64,000 nucleotides of DNA from Streptomyces sp. Ag109_O5-10 (GCF_900105755.1 NZ_FNTQ01000001.1:8556001-8620000); one strand, 5' to 3'; shown: positions 31,477 to 40,553, counted from the stretch's first letter. Made by a program: numbers and translations. The notes: a model not told the origin generated them from the letters alone.

Positions 31477-33924
31477 GTGGTCAGTGAGGGTGCTGCGATA
31501 CGCGGAACGAGAACGGATCGCGCCGAAATCGCCCTCGAAACGCTCACTGGCGATCCCGGCGCACCCGATCGGCTCCGTCGCGTGCTCGAACAGGCGCTGG
31601 TGTTCGCCGGCGCGGCCTTCGCCGGGGTGTACACCCCCGGCGACGAAGGGACCGTGCTGCGCCTCGCCGAGTCGGCGGGCCTGCCCCGCACCCTGTACGG
31701 GCTGCGTGACGCCTACCCGGCGATCGGGCGGTCCCCGGCGGCGGAGGCGTACGGCACCGGGCGGTCCGTCTGGCTCGGCCCCGACGAGCTGGCCGACTGC
31801 CCCGAGGCGCGGCGGACCCCGTCATCGGAGTTCTGGCTGGGCGTCCTGCCGCTGCCCGGCGGCGCCGGGATCCTCGTCGCCATCAGCGAGCGCGACGACG
31901 GGTTCGGTCCCGAGGACCGCGGCTGCCTGGGCCTGGTGGCCCGGACGATCGCCCTGCCCGCCCCGCTCCCCACCGCCGCCTACACCGGCGAGCTGCCCGC
32001 CGACGCCTTCAGCCTCGCCATGGACACCGGCCGGATCGCGGTCGGCGACGGCATCCTCGACCTCTTCCGGATGGGCCGCGACGAGTTCGACGGCAAGGTC
32101 GAGACGCTGCTGGGCCGCACCCTCCCCGAGGACCTGCCCGCCCTGATGTCCGTCGTCGAGGCGGACCACATGTCCATCGGCGACCGCGAGCTGGAGTTCC
32201 GGATCCTGCAGCCGTCGGGCCCGCCCAAGTGGCTGCGGCTGCGCGGCCGGCTGGTGCCCGGCGGCGAAGGGCACCCGGCCCTGCTGGCCGGCACCGTCGC
32301 CGACGCCTCCACGCTCCGCTCGGACGTCAGCGACGTGACCCGCGTGCAGCAGCTCGCCGCCGCCCTGGCCACCGCCCGCACGGTCAAGGACGTCGGCCAG
32401 GCCGTCGTCCACGCGCTGCGCGCGCCGCTCAAGGCCGACCGGATCGCGCTGGCCGAACTGGAGAACGACCGCCTGGTCGTCACCGTCCTCGACCCGCCCG
32501 AGGCCGAGTCCTGGCCGGAGCTGTGGCGCACCGAGTGGCGCAGCGAGTGGCCCGACGCCCCCGTGCGGTCCATGCCCACCCTCGCCGCCGCCCTGCGCGA
32601 GGGCCGCGCCCAGATCTGGCCCGCCCGGGCCGCCCTGGAACCCGCCCTCGCCGAGGTCGGTCCCGGCGGCCTCGCCGTCCTCCCGCTGCCCGCCGGTGGC
32701 CGGATGGCCGGCGCCTGCCTGATCGGCTGGGACGCCCCGCACGACTTCGGGCCCGACGAACGCGCCCTGCTCACCGCTTCCGCCCGCCTCGCGGGCGAGG
32801 CACTCATGCGCGCCCACGCCTTCGACGCCGAGCACGAACTCGTCGGGATGCTCCAGCGCGCCCTGCTGCCGCGCCGGCTGCCCCGGCTGCCCGGCGCCGA
32901 GGCCGTTGCCCGCTACCTGCCCACCACCGAGGGCGGTCTGGAGGTCGGCGGCGACTGGTACGACGTGATCCCGCTGACCGACAACCACGTCGCCCTGGTC
33001 ATCGGCGACGTCCAGGGCCACAACGCGAGCGCCGCCGCCCTCATGGGCCAGATGCGCACCGCGCTGCGCGCCTACGCCGCCGAGGGGCACACCCCCGACG
33101 TGGTCGTCTCGCACGCCAACCGGCTGCTCCTGGACATGGAGAGCGACCTGTTCGCCACCTGCTGCTACGTCGACGTCGACATGGAGGACGGCACCGCCTG
33201 GTGCGTGCGCGCCGGACACCTGCCGCCCGTGCTGCGCCAGCCGGACGGCACCACGCGGATCACCGAGACCGAGGGCGGCCCGCCGCTCGGCGTGCTCGGC
33301 CGCGCCGAGTTCCCGATGACCCAGCTCAGCCTGCGCCCCGGCACCGTGCTCGCCCTGACCACCGACGGTCTGGTGGAGTCCCCCGACGCCGACATCGACG
33401 ACGGCATGGAGCGCTTCGCCCGCGATCTCGCCGGCTCCGACCCCGCCCACCTCGGCCTGGTCGCCGACACCCTGCTCGGCAACGCCCAACGTGCCGACGA
33501 CGTCGCCCTGCTGCTGATGCGCTACGACGGCATGGCCGTCCGTCCGCTGCGGGAGAGCTGGACCGTGTGGCGGGTCCCCGAGGCGGCCCGGCACGCGCGC
33601 CGCTTCAGCAGGCGCACCCTGCGCTCCTGGGGCTTGACCGACGAGGGCATGGACGTGGCCCTGCTGGTCGTCTCCGAGCTGGTCACCAACGCCCTCATCC
33701 ACACCGACGGGCCCGTCCGGCTCGACCTGACCCTGGTCGACCACCGGCTGCGGGTCGCCGTCGCCGACGCCTCGCCGCGCAGCCCCGTGAAGCCCACCAA
33801 CATCGGCTGGGAGGCCACCGGCGGCCGCGGCATCCTCCTGGTGGAGGCGGTGTCCACCGCCTGGGGGACCGTGCCGGCCAGCGGCGGCAAGCAGGTGTGG
33901 GCGGAACTCGTCCTGGCGGAGTGA
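31477..33924 (+). CDS. GAF/PAS-PP2C (SpoIIE-like) phosphatase with C-terminal HATPase domain
   Basis: An 815-residue regulator divergent from ramC. Order: GAF-like domain (about 15-160), PAS-like segment (about 185-290), GAF domain (about 300-450), SpoIIE/PP2C phosphatase (about 465-675, with GGDWYDVIPLTDNH, VIGDVQGHN and ALTTDGLVE) and an RsbW-like HATPase domain (about 690-815, with ELVTNALIHT and GGRGILLVEA). GTG 31477 is preferred because it begins the conserved part, but its ribosome site is weak and ATG 31384 in the same frame cannot be excluded. It likely works in sigma-factor partner switching. With the gene at 21984-24152 it brackets the ram cluster. Confidence 0.85.
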   Translation: MVSEGAAIRGTRTDRAEIALETLTGDPGAPDRLRRVLEQALVFAGAAFAGVYTPGDEGTVLRLAESAGLPRTLYGLRDAYPAIGRSPAAEAYGTGRSVWLGPDELADCPEARRTPSSEFWLGVLPLPGGAGILVAISERDDGFGPEDRGCLGLVARTIALPAPLPTAAYTGELPADAFSLAMDTGRIAVGDGILDLFRMGRDEFDGKVETLLGRTLPEDLPALMSVVEADHMSIGDRELEFRILQPSGPPKWLRLRGRLVPGGEGHPALLAGTVADASTLRSDVSDVTRVQQLAAALATARTVKDVGQAVVHALRAPLKADRIALAELENDRLVVTVLDPPEAESWPELWRTEWRSEWPDAPVRSMPTLAAALREGRAQIWPARAALEPALAEVGPGGLAVLPLPAGGRMAGACLIGWDAPHDFGPDERALLTASARLAGEALMRAHAFDAEHELVGMLQRALLPRRLPRLPGAEAVARYLPTTEGGLEVGGDWYDVIPLTDNHVALVIGDVQGHNASAAALMGQMRTALRAYAAEGHTPDVVVSHANRLLLDMESDLFATCCYVDVDMEDGTAWCVRAGHLPPVLRQPDGTTRITETEGGPPLGVLGRAEFPMTQLSLRPGTVLALTTDGLVESPDADIDDGMERFARDLAGSDPAHLGLVADTLLGNAQRADDVALLLMRYDGMAVRPLRESWTVWRVPEAARHARRFSRRTLRSWGLTDEGMDVALLVVSELVTNALIHTDGPVRLDLTLVDHRLRVAVADASPRSPVKPTNIGWEATGGRGILLVEAVSTAWGTVPASGGKQVWAELVLAE

Positions 33925-33976
33925 CCCCCGCGCTCTCGACAGGCGGCGCGGCCCGACTCTCCTTAGGGTCCAAGAC

Positions 33977-34252
33977 GTGGCACACACCTTCGAAGAACTC
34001 GTGGCGAAGCACCGCGCGGCCGACGCGGCCCACGAAAAGGTCCTGGAACTGCGGGACACCTACGGGCCACCGGCCCGTCAGCAGTCGGGCGGTGCCCAGT
34101 CGCAGACCTACGAGACCGCCCTGCGCGCCTGGCGCGACCTCGCCCGGGACGAACTGACCGCGGTGAACGAGTACGCCCGCGACGAGGGCCGGTCCCGGGC
34201 CGAGATCGAGGCCGAGGTGGAACGCGCGGCGGCCTGGCCGGAAGGCTCCTGA
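33977..34252 (+). CDS. Small helical protein of unknown function
   Basis: A 91-residue, charged, mostly helical protein (FEELVAKHRAADAAHEKVLEL and WRDLARDELTAVNEYARDEG), with no signal peptide or membrane segment. I recognise it only as a conserved actinobacterial small protein. GTG 33977 lies 7 bases after a TAGGGT that resembles a -10 element (33964-33969), so the message could be leaderless; a matching -35 is not clear. It follows the PP2C gene by about 50 bp. Confidence 0.6.
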   Translation: MAHTFEELVAKHRAADAAHEKVLELRDTYGPPARQQSGGAQSQTYETALRAWRDLARDELTAVNEYARDEGRSRAEIEAEVERAAAWPEGS

Positions 34253-34390
34253 CCAGCGGAAAAAGGGGACGAGACGCAGTTCCGGGGCACCTCGTGGTCA
34301 CAGGGCGTCCGCACCGAGGCCATACTGTCGTAACCAGTCAGGAAAACAGAAGAACGTCTCAACCAGATGTTCACCTATAAGGTGTAGCGA

Positions 34391-35458
34391 ATGAAGGCTT
34401 TGGTGCTCTCCGGCGGTGCCGGCACACGGCTGCGGCCGATCACCCACACATCGGCGAAACAGCTCGTACCGGTGGCGAACAAACCCGTGCTCTTCTACGG
34501 GCTCGAATCCCTGGCCGCCGCGGGCGTCACCGAGGTCGGAATGATCGTCGGCGACACCGCCGCCGAGATCGAGGAGGCGGTCGGCGACGGGTCGAAGTTC
34601 GGCCTGGACGTCACCTACATCCCCCAGGACCAGCCGCTGGGCCTGGCCCACGCGGTGCTGATCGCCCGCGACTTCCTCGCCGACGACGACTTCGTCATGT
34701 ACCTCGGCGACAACTTCATCGTCGGCGGCATCAGCGGACTGGTCGACGAGTTCCGCGAGACCCGCCCCGACGCCCAGATCCTCCTCACCCACGTGCCCAA
34801 CCCGCGCGCCTTCGGCGTCGCCGAGCTGGACGCCGACGGTCAGGTGGTCGGGCTCGAGGAGAAGCCGCAGGAGCCCAAGAGCGACCTCGCCCTGGTCGGT
34901 GTGTACCTCTTCACACCGGCCATCCACGACGCCGTCCGCGCCATCAAGCCGTCCTGGCGCGGCGAGCTGGAGATCACCCACGCCATCCAGCACCTGATCG
35001 ACCAGCGCGCCGACGTGCGCTCCACGGTGATCAAGGGCTACTGGAAGGACACCGGCAACGTCGTCGACATGCTGGAGGTCAACCGGACCGTCCTGGAGTC
35101 GCAGGAGCCGCGCATCGACGGCGAGGTCGACGAGGCCAGCCAGATCGTCGGCCGCGTGGTCGTCGAGGCGGGCGCGCGCGTCACCGGCTCCCGGATCGTC
35201 GGCCCCGTCGTGATCGGCGCGGGGACCGTCGTCAGCGACTCGTACGTGGGCCCCTTCACGTCGGTCGCCGAGAACTGCCGGATCACCGCGAGTGAGCTGG
35301 AGTTCTCCATAGTGCTGCGGGACTCGTCCATCGACGGGGTGGGCAGGATCGAGTCCTCGCTGATCGGCCGGCACGTCGAGGTCACCCCGGCACCCGGCAC
35401 CCCCAGCGCCCACCGCCTCGTTCTCGGAGACCACAGCAAGGTGCAGATCCGTTCATGA
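34391..35458 (+). CDS. rmlA: Glucose-1-phosphate thymidylyltransferase (long StrD-type RmlA)
   Basis: A 355-residue nucleotidyltransferase that makes dTDP-glucose from glucose-1-phosphate and dTTP. The signature LSGGAGTRLRPITHTSAKQL, the YLGDNF metal motif and EEKPQEPKS are intact. It is about 60 residues longer than classical RmlA because a left-handed beta-helix of hexapeptide repeats follows the catalytic domain (about 245-345), as in StrD-type enzymes of antibiotic sugar pathways. AAGGTG stands 7 bases before the ATG. Its stop overlaps the rmlB start as ATGA, so this is the first gene of rmlA-rmlB-rmlD. Confidence 0.93.
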   Translation: MKALVLSGGAGTRLRPITHTSAKQLVPVANKPVLFYGLESLAAAGVTEVGMIVGDTAAEIEEAVGDGSKFGLDVTYIPQDQPLGLAHAVLIARDFLADDDFVMYLGDNFIVGGISGLVDEFRETRPDAQILLTHVPNPRAFGVAELDADGQVVGLEEKPQEPKSDLALVGVYLFTPAIHDAVRAIKPSWRGELEITHAIQHLIDQRADVRSTVIKGYWKDTGNVVDMLEVNRTVLESQEPRIDGEVDEASQIVGRVVVEAGARVTGSRIVGPVVIGAGTVVSDSYVGPFTSVAENCRITASELEFSIVLRDSSIDGVGRIESSLIGRHVEVTPAPGTPSAHRLVLGDHSKVQIRS

Positions 35459-36452
35459 ATCTCCTCGTCACCGGCGCCGCCGGCTTCATCGGCTCCACGT
35501 ACGTCCGCGGCCTGCTCGCCGACACCGCCCCTGACGCGCCGCACATCACCGTGCTGGACAAGCTCACCTACGCGGGCACCCTGACGAACCTGCCCGAGTC
35601 GCACCCCCGGCTGACCTTCGTCCAGGGCGACATCTGCGACGCCGAGCTGGTCGACCGGCTCATGGCCGACGCCGACCAGGTGGTGCACTTCGCCGCCGAG
35701 TCGCACGTCGACCGCTCGATCGACGGGGCCGGCGCGTTCGTCCGCACCAACGTGGTCGGCACCCAGACGCTGCTCGACGCGGCCCTGCGGCACAACGTCG
35801 GCCCGTTCGTGCACGTCTCCACCGACGAGGTCTACGGCTCCATCGAGACCGGCTCCTGGCCCGAGAGCCACCCGCTCCAGCCGAACTCGCCGTACTCCGC
35901 CTCCAAGGCCTCCTCCGACCTGCTCGCGCTGGCCTTCCACCGCACCCACGGCCTGGACGTCCGCGTCACCCGCTGCTCCAACAACTACGGGCCGCACCAG
36001 TTCCCCGAGAAGGTCATCCCGCTCTTCGTGAGCAACCTCCTCGACGGCAAGAACGTGCCCCTGTACGGCGACGGCAGCAACGTCCGCGACTGGCTGCACG
36101 TCGAGGACCACTGCCAGGGCATCGACCTGGTCCGCACCGGCGGCCGGCCCGGTGAGGTCTACAACATCGGCGGCGGCACCGAGCTCAGCAACAAGGAGCT
36201 CACCGGCCTGCTGCTCGAGGCCTGCGGCGCCGACTGGGAGCGCGTGGACCGCGTCGCCGACCGCAAGGGCCACGACCAGCGTTACTCCGTCGACTGGAGC
36301 AAGATCCACGACGAGCTGGGCTACACCCCAAGCACGACTTCACCTCCGGCCTCGCCGACACCGTGGCCTGGTACCGCGACAACCGGGACTGGTGGGAGCC
36401 GCTCAAGGAGCGCGCCGCCCTGGAGTCCCGCAAGGAGCAGGGGAAGCACTGA
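35455..36452 (+). pseudogene. rmlB: dTDP-glucose 4,6-dehydratase with a single-base frameshift near the C-terminus
   Basis: An SDR enzyme converting dTDP-glucose to dTDP-4-keto-6-deoxyglucose. The Rossmann motif TGAAGFIGS, the STDEVYGS segment with its catalytic DE pair and the YSASK motif are intact. After DELGYTP, near residue 291, the frame changes: the run of four C at 36326-36329 needs one more C to continue as KHDFTSGLADTVAWYRDN and end at TGA 36450-36452, which overlaps the rmlD ATG as TGATG. Without it translation runs on to 36525 with unrelated residues. All catalytic residues precede the shift, but about 40 C-terminal residues would be lost. A sequencing error in a homopolymer is as likely as a real mutation. 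Confidence 0.88.
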
Positions 36453-37333
36453 TGAAGTGGCTCGTCGCCGGAGCGGGCGGCATGCTCGGCCACGACGTGA
36501 CCGAGGAGCTCGCCCGCCGGGGTGAGGAGGTCGTGGCCCTCGGCCGCGCCGGCCTCGACATCACCAGCGCCGACTCGGTGGACTCGGCGCTCGCCGCGCA
36601 CACGCCCGACCTGGTGGTCAACTGCGCCGCGTACACCGCCGTCGACGACGCCGAGACCGACGAGGAGCGGGCCCTGCTGATCAACGGCGAGGGCCCGCGC
36701 CTGCTGGCCCGCGCCGCCGCCCGGCACGGCGCCCGCCTCGTCCACGTCTCGACGGACTACGTCTTCGACGGCGCGGCCCGCACCAGCCCGTACCCCGAGG
36801 ACCACCCGACCGCCCCGCGCACCGCCTACGGGCGTACCAAGCTCGCGGGCGAGCGGGCCGTCCTGGCGGAGCTCCCGGGCGCGAGCGCGGTCGTCCGCAC
36901 CGCCTGGCTGTACGGCACGCACGGGAAGAATTTCGTGCGCACGATGATCGAGCTGGAGTCCCGCCGGGACACCCTCGACGTCGTCGACGACCAGCGCGGC
37001 CAGCCCACCTGGAGCGCCGACCTGGCCGCCCGGATCGCCGACCTCGGCCCCCGCCTCGGCCGGGACGACCGCGCGCACGGCGTCTTCCACGGCACCAACT
37101 CCGGATCGGCCACCTGGTGCGAGCTGGCCCGTGAGGTGTTCCGCCTGCTCGGCGCCGACCCCGAGCGGGTCCGCCCCACCACCAGCGAGGCGTTCGTCCG
37201 CCCGGCACCCCGCCCCGCCTACAGCGCCCTCGGGCACGACCGGTGGGCCGAGGCCGGCCTGGAGCCGCTGCGGGACTGGCGGCAGGCACTGGCGGAGGGG
37301 CTGCCGCTCATCCGCAAGGAGATGTCCGCCTAG
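36452..37333 (+). CDS. rmlD: dTDP-4-dehydrorhamnose reductase
   Basis: A 293-residue SDR reductase acting last in dTDP-L-rhamnose synthesis. The nucleotide-binding GAGGMLGHDV, HVSTDYVFDG and catalytic YGRTKLAGE are complete, as is AWLYGTHGKNFVRTM. Its ATG overlaps the intended rmlB stop by one base. The 3,5-epimerase rmlC is not present in this window, so either it lies elsewhere or the pathway makes another deoxysugar. No glycosyltransferase is adjacent. A perfect hairpin terminates the operon just downstream. Confidence 0.92.
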   Translation: MKWLVAGAGGMLGHDVTEELARRGEEVVALGRAGLDITSADSVDSALAAHTPDLVVNCAAYTAVDDAETDEERALLINGEGPRLLARAAARHGARLVHVSTDYVFDGAARTSPYPEDHPTAPRTAYGRTKLAGERAVLAELPGASAVVRTAWLYGTHGKNFVRTMIELESRRDTLDVVDDQRGQPTWSADLAARIADLGPRLGRDDRAHGVFHGTNSGSATWCELAREVFRLLGADPERVRPTTSEAFVRPAPRPAYSALGHDRWAEAGLEPLRDWRQALAEGLPLIRKEMSA

Positions 37334-37356
37334 GCGGCGCTCAGAACACCTCCGCA

Positions 37357-37412
37357 ACACGCCGCAGGGCGGCCGACGGCTCATCGAGCGCGTCGGCCGC
37401 CCTGCGGCGTGT
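37357..37412. terminator. Perfect 22-bp stem, bidirectional terminator
   Basis: Two 22-base arms (37357-37378 and 37391-37412) are exactly complementary around a 12-base loop. The stem lies 24 bases after rmlD and 51 bases beyond the stop of the convergent isochorismatase gene, so it can serve both directions. Confidence 0.9.
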
Positions 37413-37462
37413 CGGACGGCGTCGCCGGGGCAGCGGGAACCCGCCCCGGCGGCCGGCCGGGC

Positions 37463-38047
37463 TCAGCCGTGGGTCTTGGCGAGCAGCTCCAGCACCTCGA
37501 CCGTGCTGCCGGACTCGCCGAGCCGGGGGAAGATCCGCTCGACGCTGCCCGCGTGCGCCTCGCCGTCGGCGTCGGCCATTGCGTCCGTGGCGAGCGTCAC
37601 GTGGTAGCCGTGCGCGTAGGCGTCCCGGGCGGTGGACTCCACACCGATGCTGGTGGCGATCCCGGTCAGCACGATCTGGGTGACGCCCCGGCGGCGCAGC
37701 TGGACGTCGAGGTCCGTGCCGTGGAACGCGCTCCAGTTGTGCTTGGTGACAAGGATGTCGCCGTCGTGACCGGACAGTTCGTCGACGACGACGTCCCAGC
37801 CCTCCGGGAAGGCGAGGCCGCGGGCCTGGCGCTCGGTGCGGCCCGGGACGGCGTCGGCGAAGTCGGCGGCGAAGGAGACCCGGACCAGGACGACGGGCAG
37901 GCCCTGGGCGCGGAAGGCGTCGGCGAGCTCCGCCGTGCGGGCGACCACCTCGGCGCCGGTGTGGGGCTGGGTGGGCATGCCCACGATGCCCTGCTGGAGG
38001 TCGATCACGACGAGGGCGGTGCGCGGGTCGAGCGTGCTCAGAGACAT
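37463..38047 (-). CDS. Isochorismatase-family cysteine hydrolase
   Basis: A 194-residue alpha/beta hydrolase of the isochorismatase/nicotinamidase superfamily. The Asp in LVVIDLQQGI and Lys in LVTKHNWSAFHGT are in place, but the position normally held by the catalytic Cys reads IATSIGVESTARDA, with Ser-Ile in place of the usual xxCV. True isochorismatases also lack Cys at this site and act through Asp and Gly, so a hydrolase of enol ether or amide type remains possible. It is the last gene of a MarR-MFS-hydrolase operon and may detoxify the compound that the MFS protein exports. ATG 38047 lies 8 bp after the MFS stop. Confidence 0.85.
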   Translation of the reverse strand: MSLSTLDPRTALVVIDLQQGIVGMPTQPHTGAEVVARTAELADAFRAQGLPVVLVRVSFAADFADAVPGRTERQARGLAFPEGWDVVVDELSGHDGDILVTKHNWSAFHGTDLDVQLRRRGVTQIVLTGIATSIGVESTARDAYAHGYHVTLATDAMADADGEAHAGSVERIFPRLGESGSTVEVLELLAKTHG

Positions 38048-38055
38048 GGGGTGGA

Positions 38056-39468
38056 TCAGGCCTTTCGGGGGGTTTGACGGGGTACGGGGGTGAGCCGGGC
38101 CAGGGAGCGGTCCGGCAGGGTGATCGCCAGCAGCAGTGCCGAGCCGGCGAGCATGAACAGGGCCAGGCCGTGCAGCCCGCCCGTGTCGGCGCGGTGCGGG
38201 TAGAACGCCGCGGTGGCGGCGGAGGAACCCAGCGCGCCGAGGTACATGAAGGTGCGCAGCAGTCCGGCCGCGGAACCGATTCGCTCCGGGTCGGCCTGCC
38301 GGTACAAGGCGGTCTGCGCGGCGAGTCCGAGCAGGCCCTGCGGGACGCCGAGCAGCGCGCCGACCGCGAGCAGCAGCCAGACCGGGCTGCCGGCGCCGAC
38401 CAGCAGCAGGGCCGCGCAGCCCGCGATCTGCAGCACGGAGCCGATCACCAGCTTGGCGCGGACCGCCTCCCGGCGGCCGGTGACCGTGGCGGTGACGAGC
38501 GCGGCGGCCGACAGCGGGAGCAGCGCGAGCCCGGCCGCGGAGGCGCTGAGCCCGCGGCCCTGCTCCAGCCACTGCGTGTAGCCGTACAGGAAGGCGTACG
38601 AGGTGGTGTACGCGAGCAGCTGGCGCACGTAGGTGACGATGAGCGGAACGTTGCCGCCGAGGACCCGCAGGTCGACGAACGGGTCGGGCACCCGCAACTC
38701 CCGGGCCGCGAAGACGGCGGCCGCGGCCACGGTCAGCGCCGGCAGGTACCACCGGTCCGGTCCCGGGCTCATCAGGAAGAGCATCAGCGAGACCAGCAGG
38801 ACGGCGAACAGGGCCATGCCCGGCAGGTCCATGCGCTGCCGCTGCCCGGCGGCCGGGGTCCTCGGCAGCCACTTCACACCGAGCACCAGGCAGGCCGCGG
38901 AGAGCGGCACGTTGACGGTGAACACCAGGTGCCAGCCGCCGGCGCCGATCAGAATCCCGCCCAGTGTCGGACCGATCACGGCCACGGTCTGGGCGGACAC
39001 GGCGAGCGCGGTCAGCACCCCGGCCGGGCTGTCCCGCCCGGTGCGCTCGGCCTCGCTCCGGGTCAGCCGCATCGCCGCCGGGTACGCCGCCGACGTGCCG
39101 AAGCCGAGCAGCACCCGCGCCGCGATCAGTACCCCCAGCGTGGGGGCGAGGGCGCCCATCAGCCCGGCCACGCCCACCAGGCTGGTGCCGGCGAGGTAGA
39201 GCCGGCGCGGCCCGTACATGTCCACGAGCCGGCCGATCACCGGCTGGCCCACGGCGGTCGCCAGGTAGAGCGCGGTGACCAGCCAGGCCGTCTCGGCGGG
39301 CGGGGCCCCGAAGGCGATGCCGATCGGCACCAGGGCCACCGCGATCATCGAGGAGTTGATCGGGTTCAGTACGGAACCCAGGACCATCGGCGCGATCAGC
39401 CGCCGGTCGAATCCGGTGGGGGCCGGGCGGGTGTCCTTGCGGGTTCCCGCGGTGAGCCTCGGTATCAC
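38056..39468 (-). CDS. MFS multidrug efflux transporter
   Basis: A 470-residue major facilitator protein with twelve to fourteen membrane segments. Motif A appears as GRLVDMYGPRRLYL, and the first segment (VLGSVLNPINSSMIAVALVP) resembles the DHA2 group. GTG 39468 overlaps the MarR stop (GTGA), which fixes the start; the longer frame upstream is the shadow of MarR. Gene order MarR-MFS-hydrolase and the operator array upstream indicate an inducible detoxification operon. Substrate unknown. Confidence 0.9.
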   Translation of the reverse strand: MIPRLTAGTRKDTRPAPTGFDRRLIAPMVLGSVLNPINSSMIAVALVPIGIAFGAPPAETAWLVTALYLATAVGQPVIGRLVDMYGPRRLYLAGTSLVGVAGLMGALAPTLGVLIAARVLLGFGTSAAYPAAMRLTRSEAERTGRDSPAGVLTALAVSAQTVAVIGPTLGGILIGAGGWHLVFTVNVPLSAACLVLGVKWLPRTPAAGQRQRMDLPGMALFAVLLVSLMLFLMSPGPDRWYLPALTVAAAAVFAARELRVPDPFVDLRVLGGNVPLIVTYVRQLLAYTTSYAFLYGYTQWLEQGRGLSASAAGLALLPLSAAALVTATVTGRREAVRAKLVIGSVLQIAGCAALLLVGAGSPVWLLLAVGALLGVPQGLLGLAAQTALYRQADPERIGSAAGLLRTFMYLGALGSSAATAAFYPHRADTGGLHGLALFMLAGSALLLAITLPDRSLARLTPVPRQTPRKA

Positions 39469-39902
39469 GGGCGCGACAGCCGGTCGAGCAGCTCGATCGC
39501 GGTGAGCAGGGTCCGGCGCTCGTCCTCGGTGTACCGGTCCTGGAAGGCGCGGGCCAGCCACTCGTCACGCGCCTGCCGGTTGCCCTCGACACGGGCCTGA
39601 CCGGCCTCGGTCAGGGTGACCAGCTGGCGGCGGCCGTCGGTCGGGTCCGGGCTGCGGCGGATCAGCCCCTGCTGGTCGAGCGCGGCCAGGGTGGCGGCCA
39701 TCGACTGCGGCCGCACCCCCTCGGCGGAGGCCAGCGCACTGGCCGTGGCCGCGCCGTGCTTCGACACCAGGGTGAGGGCCGACTCCTGGGACGGGGTGAG
39801 GTCCGCGTCCTGGGCGACCTCGCGGATACGGCGGCGCATCCTGCTGAACATCACGCGCAGGTCGCGTGCCGCGCGGGTCGCGGAGCCGGAGATCTCTGTC
39901 AT
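39465..39902 (-). CDS. MarR-family transcriptional regulator
   Basis: A 145-residue winged-helix regulator. The recognition region AEGVRPQSMAATLAALDQQGL and the wing RSPDPTDGRRQLVTLTEAG are typical of MarR, with flanking dimerisation helices at both ends. It is first in the operon, coupled to the MFS gene. The array of 14-bp repeats directly upstream is the likely binding site, giving autorepression that is lifted by a small phenolic or xenobiotic ligand. Confidence 0.93.
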   Translation of the reverse strand: MTEISGSATRAARDLRVMFSRMRRRIREVAQDADLTPSQESALTLVSKHGAATASALASAEGVRPQSMAATLAALDQQGLIRRSPDPTDGRRQLVTLTEAGQARVEGNRQARDEWLARAFQDRYTEDERRTLLTAIELLDRLSRP

Positions 39903-39916
39903 GCGCCCCACCGTAA

Positions 39917-39985
39917 AACCGTCAGTCCGAACTGTCCAGTCGGAACTGTACAGCCGTAGCTGTCCAATCGAAACTGTTAAGCCCG
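39917..39985 (-). promoter_or_regulatory. Iterated 14-bp operator upstream of the MarR operon
   Basis: AACTGT or AGCTGT cores start at 39930, 39944, 39958 and 39972, exactly 14 bp apart, with the common pattern A(A/G)CTGTNNAGNC. A weaker fifth copy (AACCGTCAGTC) begins at 39917. Individual units contain small palindromes (ACTGTCCAGT, CTGTACAG). The array occupies the space where the promoter of the - strand operon must lie and stops about 45 bases before the divergent phosphoesterase gene. Confidence 0.78.
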
Positions 39986-40028
39986 GACTGAAGATCTCTG
40001 TGCGGTCTCCTGGCCTACCCTGGGCCGG

Positions 40029-40529
40029 GTGCGCCTGCTCCTCACCTCCGACACGCACCTCCCGCTGCGTGCCAAGCGTCTCCCGGACCGGCTCCTCGCC
40101 GAACTCCCGCGCGCCGACGTCGTCCTGCACGCCGGCGACTGGGTCGACGAGGCCACCCTCGACCTGCTGGAGAGCCGCAGCCGCCGGCTCATCGGGGTGT
40201 ACGGCAACAACGACGGCCCGGGCCTGCGAGCCCGGCTGCCCGAGGTGGCCCGCGCCGACCTGGGCGGCCTGCGCTTCGGAGTGGTCCACGAGACCGGCCC
40301 CGCCCAGGGCCGCGAGGACCGCTGCGCCGCCCGCTTCCCCGACCTGGACGTCCTGGTCTTCGGGCACAGCCACATCCCCTGGGACACCACGGCCCCCGGC
40401 GGCCTGCGCCTGCTCAACCCCGGCTCCCCGACCGACCGCCGCCGCCAGCCGCACTGCACCTACCTCACGGCGACCGTCGACGACGGCGCCCTCACCGAGG
40501 TGACCCTGCACCGGCTGCCGCCGCGCTGA
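40029..40529 (+). CDS. YfcE/MJ0936-type metallophosphoesterase
   Basis: A 166-residue calcineurin-like phosphoesterase. All metal motifs are present: SDTH (residues 7-10), HAGDW, GNND, VVHE and GHSH. Small members of this family hydrolyse phosphodiesters such as bis-p-nitrophenyl phosphate or 2',3'-cyclic nucleotides with Mn or Ni; the physiological substrate is unknown. GTG 40029 starts the conserved strand. It diverges from the MarR operon and is monocistronic. Confidence 0.9.
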   Translation: MRLLLTSDTHLPLRAKRLPDRLLAELPRADVVLHAGDWVDEATLDLLESRSRRLIGVYGNNDGPGLRARLPEVARADLGGLRFGVVHETGPAQGREDRCAARFPDLDVLVFGHSHIPWDTTAPGGLRLLNPGSPTDRRRQPHCTYLTATVDDGALTEVTLHRLPPR

Positions 40530-40553
40530 GCGGGCCCGTCGGGGCGCGGTCCG

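Noticed and set aside
38074..39600. 508-codon open frame on the + strand opposite the MFS gene
   Set aside because: Hydrophilic Arg/Gln-rich shadow without ribosome site; the opposite strand encodes a clear transporter coupled to MarR.
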